Source: JAYEJW01 sp034716535
GTDB taxonomy: Bacteria > Pseudomonadota > Gammaproteobacteria > Chromatiales > Chromatiaceae
Direction of reading: 5' to 3'
DNA length: 29,542 nucleotides
Assembly: GCA_034716535.1 (NCBI GenBank)
Contig: JAYEJW010000442.1
Span: 1 to 29,542 of the forward strand
Made by a program: the position numbers and the translations under genes. The notes beneath the pieces are model-generated. The model was not told where the DNA came from. It ran no database searches and was given only the letters and a program-made list of their open reading frames with translations. This document shows, one piece after another, positions 20,630 to 28,822 of this stretch; position 1 is the first letter of the stretch; each line of letters starts with the position of its first letter.

Positions 20630-23143
20630 ATGTCGCCGTTCACGGACCTGCGCAAGAGCCATCCCAACGAACGACTCTTCGACCAACCTGCTCTGTCCAT
20701 GACCGCAGAGGGGCTGGCGAAAGATTTCAAACGCTACTACGCCCATACCCTCGGAAGGGATCGGGACTGCCGCTCCGCCTACTACCCCTACCGCGCGCTG
20801 GCCATCGTCATGCGCGACCGTCTCATGGAACGCTGGAAGAAGACCCGGCATGCCCACGACGAGGCCGAGTGCAAGCGCACCTATTATCTGTCCCTTGAGT
20901 TCCTGATGGGCCGCGCCCTCTGCAATGCCATGTTGAACTTGGGGATCGGCAATGCGGCTGAGCAGGGCCTCTATGAACTCGGGCTGCTGCTTGAAGAGAT
21001 CTCGAGCACCGAGCCGGACGCCGGCCTGGGCAACGGGGGCCTCGGGAGACTGGCGGCTTGTTTTCTCGACAGCTGTGCAACCCTGCAGCTCCCCGTGAAA
21101 GGCTACGGCCTGCGCTACGAGTACGGCATGTTCCGCCAGATGATCGATAACGGCTTCCAGGTGGAGGAGCCGGACCACTGGCTACGCGACGGCAACCCGT
21201 GGGAGCTCGAACGCCCGGAGTACACCCAGCGCATCCAGTTCGGTGGCCGCACCGAGTTTTACCAGGATGCCAACGGTCGCACCATGGTGCGCTGGGTGGA
21301 CACCCACGACGTGCTCGCCGTTCCCTACGACACCCCGGTCCCAGGCTACCGCAACGACACCATCAACACCCTGCGCCTCTGGAAGGCGGCAGCCACCGAC
21401 GAGTTCGACCTCGGTGAGTTCAACGCCGGCAGTTATCCCGAATCTGTCGCCGCCAAGAACCAAGCCGAGCACATCACCATGGTGCTCTACCCCAACGACG
21501 CCAGTGAGAGCGGCAAGGAGCTGCGCCTGCGACAGCAGTACTTCCTCGCCAGCGCCAGCATCAAGGACGTGCTGAGGAACTGGATCCGCTTGCACGGGCC
21601 GGACTTCAGCCGCTTCGCGGAGAAGAACTGCTTTCAGCTCAACGACACCCATCCGGCAGTCTCCGTCGCCGAGCTCATGCGTCAGCTTGTGGACGAGCAG
21701 CACCTAGAGTGGGACGAGGCCTGGGGCATAACCACCAGCACCATGGCCTACACCAACCACACCCTGCTGCCGGAGGCCCTGGAGCGCTGGCCCGTGCGGT
21801 TTTTCGCACAGCTCCTGCCGCGTCCCCTGCAGATCATCTACGAGATCAACGCGCGATTCCTGACCGAGGTGGCCACGCGCTGGCCCGGGGACATGGACCG
21901 CCAGTGGCGCATGTCGCTGATCGAGGAGAGTCAGGAACCTCAGGTACGCATGGCCTATTTGGCCATCGTCGGCAGCTTCTCGGTCAACGGTGTTGCGGAG
22001 CTGCACTCGCGGCTGCTCACCCATGGCCTGTTCCAGGATTTCTACGAGCTTTGGCCACGCAAGTTCAACAACAAGACCAACGGCGTGACGCCGCGGCGCT
22101 GGCTCGCCATGTGCAACGCCGGGCTGCGCGACATCCTCGATGAGACCATCGGCGATGAATGGGTCCATGACCTGAGCCAGCTCGAGCGCCTCGTCCCTTA
22201 TGCCGACGACGCCGCCTTCCGTGAACGCTGGCTCGGCATAAAAGAAACCAACAAGGAGCAGCTGTCCCACCTGGTGGCCCACGACTGTCGCGTCGTCTTC
22301 GAGCCCCAGGCCATGTTCGACGTGCAGGTCAAGCGCATTCACGAGTACAAGCGCCAGCTCCTGAACATCCTGCACGTCATCCACATCTACAACCGCATCA
22401 AGCGCGGCGATACCCGCGACTGGACGCCGCGTTGCGTGCTCTTCGGCGGCAAGGCGGCGCCCGGCTACGCCATCGCCAAGTTGATCATCAAGCTGATCAA
22501 CAACGTGGCCCACGTGGTCAATGCGGACGGGGAAACCAAAGGTCTGCTGCGGGTTGCCTTCATACCAGACTACCGAGTGTCGATCATGGAGCGCATCGCC
22601 CCGGGGACCGACCTCTCGGAGCAGATCTCCACAGCCGGCAAGGAGGCCTCCGGTACCGGCAACATGAAGTTCATGATGAACGGAGCGGTCACCATCGGGA
22701 CCTTGGACGGAGCCAACATCGAGATCCGCGAAGAAGTCGGCGACGAGAACTTCTTCCTCTTCGGGCTTAACGCCGAAGAGGTGGAGGCCACCCGCGGCCA
22801 CTACGACCCGAACGGCATCATCGCCGGCGACGCCGCGCTACTCGAGGTCATGAGCCTGCTCGAATCGGGCCACTTCAACCAGTTCGAGCCCGGGGTGTTC
22901 GACCCCATCATCCACACCATCCGCAACCCGCGGGACCACTGGATGACAGCCGCCGACTTTTGGAGCTACCGCGAGGCCCAGGAACGGGCCGCAGACGCCT
23001 ACAGGGATCGGCAACGCTGGGCACGGATGAGCATCCTGAACACCGCATACAGCGGGCGCTTCTCCTCGGACCGTACGATCGCGGAATACAACCAGGGCAT
23101 CTGGAAGCTGCCCCAGGTTCAGCCCCAGCCGATCGGCGGGTAG
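20630..23143 (+). CDS. glgP: Glycogen/starch/alpha-glucan phosphorylase
   Basis: PLP-dependent GT35 enzyme that releases glucose-1-phosphate from alpha-1,4-glucans. At 837 residues it is full length. The early motif YYLSLEFLMGRAL and the glycine loop DAGLGNGGLGRLAACFLDS are both present. The sugar- and PLP-phosphate-binding part includes VKRIHEYKRQLLN and GGKAAPGYAIAK. The cofactor lysine is K680 in EASGTGNMKFMMNGA, the same number as in rabbit muscle phosphorylase. The N-terminal regulatory segments of the animal enzyme are only partly matched, so it is probably unregulated by phosphorylation. AAGAAGG lies 9 bases before the ATG. The next gene starts 7 bases after its stop. No other glycogen gene is near. 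Confidence 0.96.
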   Translation: MSPFTDLRKSHPNERLFDQPALSMTAEGLAKDFKRYYAHTLGRDRDCRSAYYPYRALAIVMRDRLMERWKKTRHAHDEAECKRTYYLSLEFLMGRALCNAMLNLGIGNAAEQGLYELGLLLEEISSTEPDAGLGNGGLGRLAACFLDSCATLQLPVKGYGLRYEYGMFRQMIDNGFQVEEPDHWLRDGNPWELERPEYTQRIQFGGRTEFYQDANGRTMVRWVDTHDVLAVPYDTPVPGYRNDTINTLRLWKAAATDEFDLGEFNAGSYPESVAAKNQAEHITMVLYPNDASESGKELRLRQQYFLASASIKDVLRNWIRLHGPDFSRFAEKNCFQLNDTHPAVSVAELMRQLVDEQHLEWDEAWGITTSTMAYTNHTLLPEALERWPVRFFAQLLPRPLQIIYEINARFLTEVATRWPGDMDRQWRMSLIEESQEPQVRMAYLAIVGSFSVNGVAELHSRLLTHGLFQDFYELWPRKFNNKTNGVTPRRWLAMCNAGLRDILDETIGDEWVHDLSQLERLVPYADDAAFRERWLGIKETNKEQLSHLVAHDCRVVFEPQAMFDVQVKRIHEYKRQLLNILHVIHIYNRIKRGDTRDWTPRCVLFGGKAAPGYAIAKLIIKLINNVAHVVNADGETKGLLRVAFIPDYRVSIMERIAPGTDLSEQISTAGKEASGTGNMKFMMNGAVTIGTLDGANIEIREEVGDENFFLFGLNAEEVEATRGHYDPNGIIAGDAALLEVMSLLESGHFNQFEPGVFDPIIHTIRNPRDHWMTAADFWSYREAQERAADAYRDRQRWARMSILNTAYSGRFSSDRTIAEYNQGIWKLPQVQPQPIGG

Positions 23144-23150
23144 CTGCGCC

Positions 23151-24512
23151 GTGATTGAGCCCATCCAAACCGACCCAGCCTCCGTTGCCGAGTCTGCCGT
23201 TCCCCTTAAGGGGAACGGTGAGCTCGATCCGGGTCGAATTATAGGCGCGCAGTTCCACCGCGCCCGGGCCCACCTGACGCACATCGAGCCCGGGCTCGTG
23301 GACTTCCTGCGCCTGCCGCGAAGGACCATAACGGTAAACTTCCCTATTGAAATGGACGACGGGTCGGTGCGCAACTTCATCGGCCACCGGGTGCTGCACA
23401 ACCGGCTGCTCGGCCCGGGGAAGGGCGGAATCCGCTACCACCCCGGCGTGACCCTGGAGGAGGTCTCCGCCCTGGCCGCCCTCATGACCTGGAAGTGTGC
23501 GCTGGTGCGGGTACCTTTCGGCGGCGCCAAGGGGGGCGTCACCTGCGATCCCAAGGAGCTGGACGAGCCCGAGCTGCGTCGGCTGACCCGCCGCTTCATC
23601 GCCGAGCTCGGCGACAACATCGGCCCACACACGGACATCCCGGCCCCAGACCTGTACACGGACGCCCGGACCATGGCCTGGATCTTCGATACCTACGACA
23701 ACATGCACCCGGGCCGCAACAACTGGCCCGTGGTTACCGGAAAGCCCCTGGAGATTGGAGGCTCAGAGGGCCGCGACGAGGCCACCGGGCGCGGCTGCGT
23801 CTACACGGCCGAGCGCTTTCTGGCCCTTGGGGGTCTTCCGGCCCTGCCGGACCTGCAAGGGGCCCGGGTGGTCCTACAGGGGTATGGCGAGGTGGGAAGC
23901 GTGGCGGCGCGCCTGTTTCGAGAGAGCGGGGCGCGCATCCTCGCAATCAGTGACTCACGCGGCGGAATCCTGGCAGAGAACGAAGGCGGCTTCGATCTGG
24001 ACGAGGTGGCCGCCCACAAGGACAGGGAGGGGACCGTCGTCGGCCTGCCCGGCAGCCGCAGCATCACAAACACCGACCTGCTGGCGCTCGACTGCGACAT
24101 CCTCATGCCGGCAGCCCTGGGCGGACAAATCCACAGCGGCAACGCCGCCGCGGTGCAGGCACGCCTTGTATTGGAGGGAGCCAATCGCCCGGTGACCCCG
24201 GAGGCGGACGACATCCTGCATGATCGAGGTATCCCGGTGCTGCCTGACATCCTGGCCAATGCAGGCGGGGTGACCGTCAGCTACTTCGAGTGGGTGCAGA
24301 ACATCGAGCACCACAGCTGGTCTCTGGAAGAGATACACCACCGCCTGCGCGCGCGCATCACAGACGCCGTTGACCGGGTCATGGCGCGCTGGCGCAGCTT
24401 CCCCCCGGAGTGCCCCGAGCACGGCCTCTGCATGGATCTGCGCACCGCCGCCATGGTAGAGGCCGTGGATCGTCTTGCCCACGTGACCATGCAGCGGGGA
24501 ATCTGGCCGTAG
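23151..24512 (+). CDS. Glu/Leu/Phe/Val dehydrogenase family (probable glutamate dehydrogenase)
   Basis: Oxidative deamination of an amino acid to the 2-oxo acid with NAD(P), or the reverse. 453 residues from GTG at 23151. Substrate-domain motifs are LGPGKGGIRYHP (K91 region), MTWKCALVRVPFGGAKGGV (K115, catalytic K127) and IPAPDLYTDARTMAWI with the conserved Asp. The Rossmann part contains VVLQGYGEVGSVAARLF (GxGxxG) followed by acidic SDSRGG, which is more in line with NAD preference. It resembles the RocG/GudB type more than the NADPH type GdhA of enteric bacteria. An N-terminal extension of about 30 residues precedes the domain. The 7-base gap to glgP suggests co-transcription. The speA GTG follows 89 bases on. 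Confidence 0.9.
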   Translation: MIEPIQTDPASVAESAVPLKGNGELDPGRIIGAQFHRARAHLTHIEPGLVDFLRLPRRTITVNFPIEMDDGSVRNFIGHRVLHNRLLGPGKGGIRYHPGVTLEEVSALAALMTWKCALVRVPFGGAKGGVTCDPKELDEPELRRLTRRFIAELGDNIGPHTDIPAPDLYTDARTMAWIFDTYDNMHPGRNNWPVVTGKPLEIGGSEGRDEATGRGCVYTAERFLALGGLPALPDLQGARVVLQGYGEVGSVAARLFRESGARILAISDSRGGILAENEGGFDLDEVAAHKDREGTVVGLPGSRSITNTDLLALDCDILMPAALGGQIHSGNAAAVQARLVLEGANRPVTPEADDILHDRGIPVLPDILANAGGVTVSYFEWVQNIEHHSWSLEEIHHRLRARITDAVDRVMARWRSFPPECPEHGLCMDLRTAAMVEAVDRLAHVTMQRGIWP

Positions 24513-24601
24513 AATGTCTCTGCGGCGGCAGTAAGGCGCCCGCGGCTATCGCACCCGTGGGCGCTCGGGCCCTAGCCGGCAAGCGACCGGAGATCCGCAC
24601 C

Positions 24602-26482
24602 GTGGAACGACCGACCGCGATCTGTGAACGGATCTATGCCGTCCCGCGTTGGGGCGATGGCTACTTCCGTATCAGCAAGGCCGGACACGTTTGCGCCCGG
24701 CCGGACCCCGACCACGACATGGAGGTCGACCTAGTGGAGCTGGCTGAGCGCCTGCACGCGGAGGGTCTGTCGCTTCCCGTACTGGTGCGCTTCAACGACA
24801 TCCTGCGCCACCGCGTGCGCGCCCTGCATCGGGCCTTCGCCGACGCATCGCAGAGGACCGGTTACGGCGGCGCCTACGCGCCCGTCTACCCCATCAAGGT
24901 CAACCAGCAGGCGAGCGTCGTGCGACAGATCCTGCGCGACGGGCGCGCTGGTCTGGAAGCCGGCAGCAAGCCGGAGCTCATGGCGGTCCTGGCCCTCTCA
25001 CCGCGCAAGGGCCTGGTGATCTGTAACGGCTACAAGGATCGGGAATACGTTCGCCTGGCCCTCATCGGAACGCGGCTCGGGATGCGGGTGTACATCGTCG
25101 TCGAGAAGCTCTCCGAGGTGCCGCTGATCGTCGAGGAGGCGCAGCGACTCGGCATCGAGCCCCTGCTCGGCGTGCGCGTTCGCCTGGCCGCGGCGGCCAT
25201 CGGCAACTGGCAGAACAGCGGCGGGGAAAAGGCGAAGTTCGGTCTCTCGGCGAGCCAGGTTCTGAAGCTGGTTGAAATGCTCGACGCCGCCGGCGGACTG
25301 GACTGGCTCCGGTTGCTGCACGCCCATCTGGGATCGCAGATCCCCAACCTCAAGGACATCCGCAGCGGACTGCGGGAGTTGGTGCGCTACTACGCCGAGC
25401 TGCGCCGCCTCGGCGCACCGATCGGCACGATCGACGTGGGGGGAGGTCTCGGAGTCGACTACGAGGGCACGCGCACCCGCTCGTTCTGCTCCGTCAACTA
25501 CACGCCCCAGGCGTATGCCGAGGCGGTCGTCCAGGCCCTGGCGGAGGAGTGCCGCCGCCGCGGCCTGCCGGAACCGAACCTGATCAGCGAGTCCGGCCGC
25601 GCCATGACGGCGCACCACGCCGTACTCATCACGAACGTCATCGACCGCGAGCACGCCGGCGGCCTCGGGGTGACCCCGAAGGCGCAAGAGGGCGACAAGC
25701 TTCTCGATGCGCTGGCCCGGCAACTGGAGGCCACGCGGGTGGAGCCACCGCAAGCGGTCTACGCCGAGGCCAGGGAGCTGCTCGCCTCGGCACGCGAGCG
25801 TTTCGAGCAGGACCTCATGGACCTCGCCGGACGCTCGCGTGCGGAGGAGCTCTTCTTCGCCGTCTGCCGCGCCCTCGCCGCCCGCCTCAAACCGGGAACA
25901 AGAGGCCACCGGGAGCTCGGTGACGAGATACACGCCCTGCTGGCGGACAAGCTGTTCTGCAACTTCTCCCTCTTCCAGTCCCTGCCCGACATCTGGGCCT
26001 TCGACCAGATCTTCCCCATCGTCCCCCTCCAAAGACTCGATGAGGTGCCACGGGAACGGGCCCTGGTGCATGACCTGACGTGCGACTCCGATGGCTGTAT
26101 ACGCCACTACGTGGACGAGGGCGGTGTGGAGGCCAGTCTGCCCGTACACGCCCCCGGCGATCCGGGCCAGCCCTATCTGCTCGGATTCTTCCTGGTCGGG
26201 GCCTACCAGGAGATCCTGGGGGACATCCACAATCTGTTCGGCGACACGGATGCGGTGAATCTGGAGCTGGATACCGCCGCCGACGCCGGCTACCGCCTGC
26301 TGGAACCGGAGCGCGGCGACTCGGCCGATGAGCTCTTGGGCTACGTTCACTTCGACCCGCGAGCCATGCTGGCCCGTTACCGCCGCAAGCTCGAGGAGGC
26401 AGGCCTGGACCATCCAGTTCGCGAGCAGTTGTTCGTCGAACTCAAGGCGGGCCTCTACGGGTACACTTACCTAGAAGCCTGA
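24602..26482 (+). CDS. speA: Biosynthetic arginine decarboxylase
   Basis: PLP-dependent decarboxylase making agmatine from arginine, a first step to putrescine. 626 residues from GTG at 24602, chosen because the family begins about here (ICERIYAVPRWGDGYF matches the SpeA N-terminal motif) and GGAG lies 9 bases upstream; the frame is open back to 24410 inside the dehydrogenase gene. The cofactor lysine is K99 in VYPIKVNQ. Other features are GAPIGTIDVGGGLGVDYEG in the alanine-racemase-like barrel, SESGRAMTAHHAVL, and the late catalytic Cys region DLTCDSDGCIRHYVD. Length is slightly below the enteric enzyme. An agmatinase or agmatine deiminase gene is not in the window. Confidence 0.95.
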   Translation: MERPTAICERIYAVPRWGDGYFRISKAGHVCARPDPDHDMEVDLVELAERLHAEGLSLPVLVRFNDILRHRVRALHRAFADASQRTGYGGAYAPVYPIKVNQQASVVRQILRDGRAGLEAGSKPELMAVLALSPRKGLVICNGYKDREYVRLALIGTRLGMRVYIVVEKLSEVPLIVEEAQRLGIEPLLGVRVRLAAAAIGNWQNSGGEKAKFGLSASQVLKLVEMLDAAGGLDWLRLLHAHLGSQIPNLKDIRSGLRELVRYYAELRRLGAPIGTIDVGGGLGVDYEGTRTRSFCSVNYTPQAYAEAVVQALAEECRRRGLPEPNLISESGRAMTAHHAVLITNVIDREHAGGLGVTPKAQEGDKLLDALARQLEATRVEPPQAVYAEARELLASARERFEQDLMDLAGRSRAEELFFAVCRALAARLKPGTRGHRELGDEIHALLADKLFCNFSLFQSLPDIWAFDQIFPIVPLQRLDEVPRERALVHDLTCDSDGCIRHYVDEGGVEASLPVHAPGDPGQPYLLGFFLVGAYQEILGDIHNLFGDTDAVNLELDTAADAGYRLLEPERGDSADELLGYVHFDPRAMLARYRRKLEEAGLDHPVREQLFVELKAGLYGYTYLEA

Positions 26483-26619
26483 CCCGGGGCCGAAAATTGA
26501 CGAAACGCACGGAAGGCACCCGCCGGAACCAAGTACCGTGAGGATCCGCGCGAGCGCTCCTCGCCCGCTTGCCGGAGCGAAACGGTGCGGGGAAATCGGA
26601 TGAGAGGAAACTAAGTCGT

Positions 26620-26640
26620 ATGTGCGTCGCCCATGCATGA
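26620..26640 (+). other. Six-codon upstream ORF overlapping the hypA start
   Basis: ATGTGCGTCGCCCATGCA then TGA encodes MCVAHA and overlaps the hypA ATG (26633) in another frame. A purine stretch GAGAGG (26602-26607) lies 12 bases before it, whereas hypA itself has no Shine-Dalgarno directly upstream. Translational coupling is possible but unproven. Confidence 0.25.
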
Positions 26641-26998
26641 GCTTTCTGTCTGCCTCGCCCTGTTGGACCAGGTCCAGGCGATAGCCCGGGAGCATGGCGC
26701 GACCCGAGTGGAGCGCATCGTGCTGCGTATTGGCCCGCTTTCTGGGGTGGAGCCACCCCTGCTTCAGAGCGCCTACCCCCTGGCCGCCGCCGGCACCATC
26801 GCGGCGGACGCGGCGCTGGCTATCGAGACCGCACCCCTGCGGGTGCTCTGCAAAGCCTGCGGGGAGGAGACGTCGGCGACTCCCAATCGGCTTATCTGCG
26901 GAGAGTGCGGAAGCTTCCGCACCCGTCTCGTCAGCGGCGACGAGATGCTGCTCGCCCGGGTCGAGCTCGCCACGCCGGGCGGGGAAGATGACCCCTGA
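26633..26998 (+). CDS. hypA: Hydrogenase nickel incorporation protein HypA
   Basis: Small metallochaperone of 121 residues that, with HypB, inserts nickel into [NiFe]-hydrogenase and in some species into urease. It starts MHELSVCLALLDQV, with His2 and the N-terminal amine forming the Ni site. The zinc domain has C73-x2-C76 and C89-x2-C92 (CKAC...CGEC). The gene lies 150 bases after speA and 84 before hypB. No hypC, hypD, hypE, hypF or hydrogenase gene is in the window, so its client enzyme lies elsewhere. Translation signals are weak; see the small upstream ORF. Confidence 0.93.
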   Translation: MHELSVCLALLDQVQAIAREHGATRVERIVLRIGPLSGVEPPLLQSAYPLAAAGTIAADAALAIETAPLRVLCKACGEETSATPNRLICGECGSFRTRLVSGDEMLLARVELATPGGEDDP

Positions 26999-27082
26999 TC
27001 CGATTTGCCGCGCATGACCGCACCCGAACCCAGGGTGCTGCTATAGTACGAAAACGTCTTCAGAGAATCCGGAGCGCGCCCA

Positions 27083-27937
27083 ATGTGCGACACCTGCGGC
27101 TGCAACATCACTCCCGGCAACGAGCACCTGGTCCGGGCGGACGGCAGGCACGCCCACACAGAAGACGGCCGTGCGGCAGTCACGGTGCTCAGGAGCCTGC
27201 TGACGGAGAACGATCATCAGGCGACCCACAACCGGGAACACTTCGACCGGCATGGCGTGCTCGCGGTCAATTTGATGTCCTCGCCGGGCGCCGGCAAGAC
27301 CAGCCTGCTGGAGGCCACCATCGCCGCCCTGAAGGCGGATCTGCGCATCGCCGTGATCGAGGGCGATCTGGAGACCGAGAACGACGCCGAGCGTATCCGC
27401 GCCCAGGGTGTCGCTGCGGTACAGATCGCCACCGGAAGCGCCTGCCACCTGGACGCCCATATGGTGCACGACGCCCTGCACCGGCTGGACCTGGACGGCA
27501 TCGATCTGTTGTTCATCGAGAACGTGGGCAACCTGGTGTGTCCGGCAAGCTTCGACCTTGGGCAGCACCGCAACGTCACGCTGCTCTCCGTACCCGAGGG
27601 CGACGACAAGCCGGCAAAGTATCCCGTCATGTTCCGCGCCGCGGACCTGGTGCTGCTGACCAAGTCGGACCTGATGCCCTACCTTGAGGAATTCAGCCCC
27701 GAGAGGGCCGAGCACCACTTGCGGCACCTTGCGTCCGAGGCGCCTTTTCCCTCGGTCACGAGCCGCGGCGACGACGGTATCCGGCCCTGGCTCGATTGGC
27801 TGCTGGCTGAGCTGGCGGCCCAACGGGCGCGGCGCGTCCGGGGCGAGACCCTGCGCCCCGCGGTGCAGCCGGACGGTGCGCGCCTGCACGCAAGCGCCAC
27901 CGAGCACGAGCACGGCCGTCACCACCAGGGCCGATAG
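27083..27937 (+). CDS. hypB: Hydrogenase/urease nickel incorporation GTPase HypB
   Basis: SIMIBI-class GTPase of 284 residues that drives nickel delivery with HypA. The N-terminus has C2-x2-C5-x-C7, the high-affinity nickel motif known from Escherichia coli HypB. The P-loop is SSPGAGKT (66-73), and the G-domain metal site has the CH pair in TGSACHLDAHMV. A guanine-specificity TKSD motif follows at about 193-196. After the GTPase core there is a tail that ends HASATEHEHGRHHQGR, with five His in the last eleven residues. This could hold metal, but is unusual at the C-terminus, since His-rich stretches of other HypB proteins are near the N-terminus. GGAG lies 8 bases before the ATG. Confidence 0.95.
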   Translation: MCDTCGCNITPGNEHLVRADGRHAHTEDGRAAVTVLRSLLTENDHQATHNREHFDRHGVLAVNLMSSPGAGKTSLLEATIAALKADLRIAVIEGDLETENDAERIRAQGVAAVQIATGSACHLDAHMVHDALHRLDLDGIDLLFIENVGNLVCPASFDLGQHRNVTLLSVPEGDDKPAKYPVMFRAADLVLLTKSDLMPYLEEFSPERAEHHLRHLASEAPFPSVTSRGDDGIRPWLDWLLAELAAQRARRVRGETLRPAVQPDGARLHASATEHEHGRHHQGR

Positions 27938-27981
27938 GGTCCACCAGCCATCCGGAAACCTCGCATCCGCCGGCCGCACGG

Positions 27982-28009
27982 TTGACCGGAACCCGCCGGA
28001 CGGTGTAAG
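27982..28009 (+). promoter_or_regulatory. Candidate sigma-70 promoter of the PYGGG-repeat protein gene
   Basis: TTGACC at 27982-27987 (5/6) and TGTAAG at 28004-28009 (4/6), 16-base spacer. The predicted start near 28016 gives a leader of about 93 bases ending in AGGAGGA (28093-28099) before the GTG start. Confidence 0.45.
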
Positions 28010-28108
28010 AAGAGAAGCTACCCGGACGCAAGTCAGGGCGAAGAGTCACGAGATTTCGATCACGAAGCCATTTGAGACAAGGCCATTAGCCTAGGAGGAA
28101 TTCCCGCC

Positions 28109-28684
28109 GTGTCACGCAATGCACCCAAGCTCTTTCTCGCGCTGGCGGCAGCCGGCATCGTCGGCGCCACCCTCGCTTACACACCGGTCAGTCAGGCCTT
28201 CAACTTCGGGGACATGATGAACCCGGGCAAGTGGATGGGCGGCGGCGGAGACGACTATGACGACGAGGATTGGTACGGAGGAGCCGGCCCCTACGGTGGT
28301 CCGTACGGCGGTGGGCCGTACGGTGGTGGTCCGTATGGTGGTGGTCCGTATGGTGGTGGTCCGTATGGTGGTGGTCCGTACGGTGGTGGGCCATACGGCG
28401 GCGGCCCTTACGGTGGCCCAGGCTTCGGCGCACCCGGCGTTTACGGTGCGCCGGGTTACCGACCCGCACCGCCGGCAGCTCCTGCCGCCCCGAGCTCGAG
28501 CTCGTCCTCCTCGTCGAACACCAAGTCCGCCGAGATCGAGGCACTCAAGCGCCGCATCAATGAGCTCGAGTCGAAGCAGCCGCCGGCTGCTCCCGCTGCT
28601 CCGCCGCCCAGCGACTGGGGCAGCCCCTCCTCGTCCGGTGATTGGGGCTCGGCGCCGGCCTTCCGGCCCATGGGCAAGTACTGA
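28109..28684 (+). CDS. Secreted Gly/Tyr/Pro-rich tandem-repeat protein
   Basis: 191 residues from GTG at 28109, with a near-perfect Shine-Dalgarno (AGGAGG 28093-28098) 10 bases upstream. A signal peptide is evident: basic start, hydrophobic LFLALAAAGIVGATLAY, and a likely cut after VSQA. The mature protein begins FNFGDMMNPGKWMGG and then has an acidic stretch (DDYDDEDWYG). Seven exact PYGGG repeats come next, flanked by two PYGG units (residues about 61-103). An Ala/Pro/Ser linker, a short coiled-coil helix (EIEALKRRINELE) and a disordered tail complete it. I cannot assign a family with certainty. Secreted Gly/Tyr-rich composition recalls sulfur globule envelope proteins of purple sulfur bacteria, and some surface matrix proteins; this is an analogy only. 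The gene is preceded by its own promoter and followed by a strong hairpin. Confidence 0.85.
   Translation: MSRNAPKLFLALAAAGIVGATLAYTPVSQAFNFGDMMNPGKWMGGGGDDYDDEDWYGGAGPYGGPYGGGPYGGGPYGGGPYGGGPYGGGPYGGGPYGGGPYGGPGFGAPGVYGAPGYRPAPPAAPAAPSSSSSSSSNTKSAEIEALKRRINELESKQPPAAPAAPPPSDWGSPSSSGDWGSAPAFRPMGKY
28289..28417 (+). repeat. 15-base tandem repeat encoding PYGGG
   Basis: Unit 1 (12 bases) is at 28289-28300, seven 15-base units at 28301-28405 and a last 12-base unit at 28406-28417. Three consecutive units (28331-28375) are identical at the DNA level and the others differ only at synonymous positions. All unit lengths are multiples of three, so copy-number change keeps the frame. Confidence 0.95.
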
Positions 28685-28690
28685 TCCCCA

Positions 28691-28720
28691 GGGAAACACT
28701 GATCTCCATCGGTGTTTCCC
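28691..28720 (+). terminator. Strong hairpin after the PYGGG-repeat gene
   Basis: A 13-base stem (28691-28703 with 28708-28720, one G-U, 4-base loop CTCC) starts 6 bases after the stop codon. No T run follows, so it may protect the mRNA 3' end rather than, or as well as, terminate transcription. Confidence 0.55.
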
Positions 28721-28746
28721 AAGCCCGACGATCTGCCCGAGAAAGG

Positions 28747-28769
28747 AACCCCGCATCATGATGCGGGGT
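28747..28769 (-). terminator. Hairpin, probable terminator for the minus-strand ICMT-like gene
   Basis: ACCCCGCAT 28748-28756 pairs with ATGCGGGGT 28761-28769 around CATG. Read on the minus strand it is followed by TTCCTTTCTC, moderately T-rich, and lies 54 bases after the stop at 28823. Confidence 0.5.
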
Positions 28770-28822
28770 GCCTTGTCTCGCCCCTCGGAAGCTCCGATCC
28801 ACCCTTTCCCATGTCGCCGGCT

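Noticed and set aside
20428..20898. 156-residue open frame upstream of and into glgP
   Set aside because: It overlaps the start of the phosphorylase in another frame, and its translation is Arg/Pro-rich without motifs.
21704..22801. 365-residue open frame on the minus strand
   Set aside because: Antisense to the phosphorylase gene, no motifs, composition typical of a shadow frame.
28289..28417. CRISPR-like or non-coding tandem repeat
   Set aside because: Units are contiguous without spacers, codon-periodic and inside a clear secreted-protein frame.
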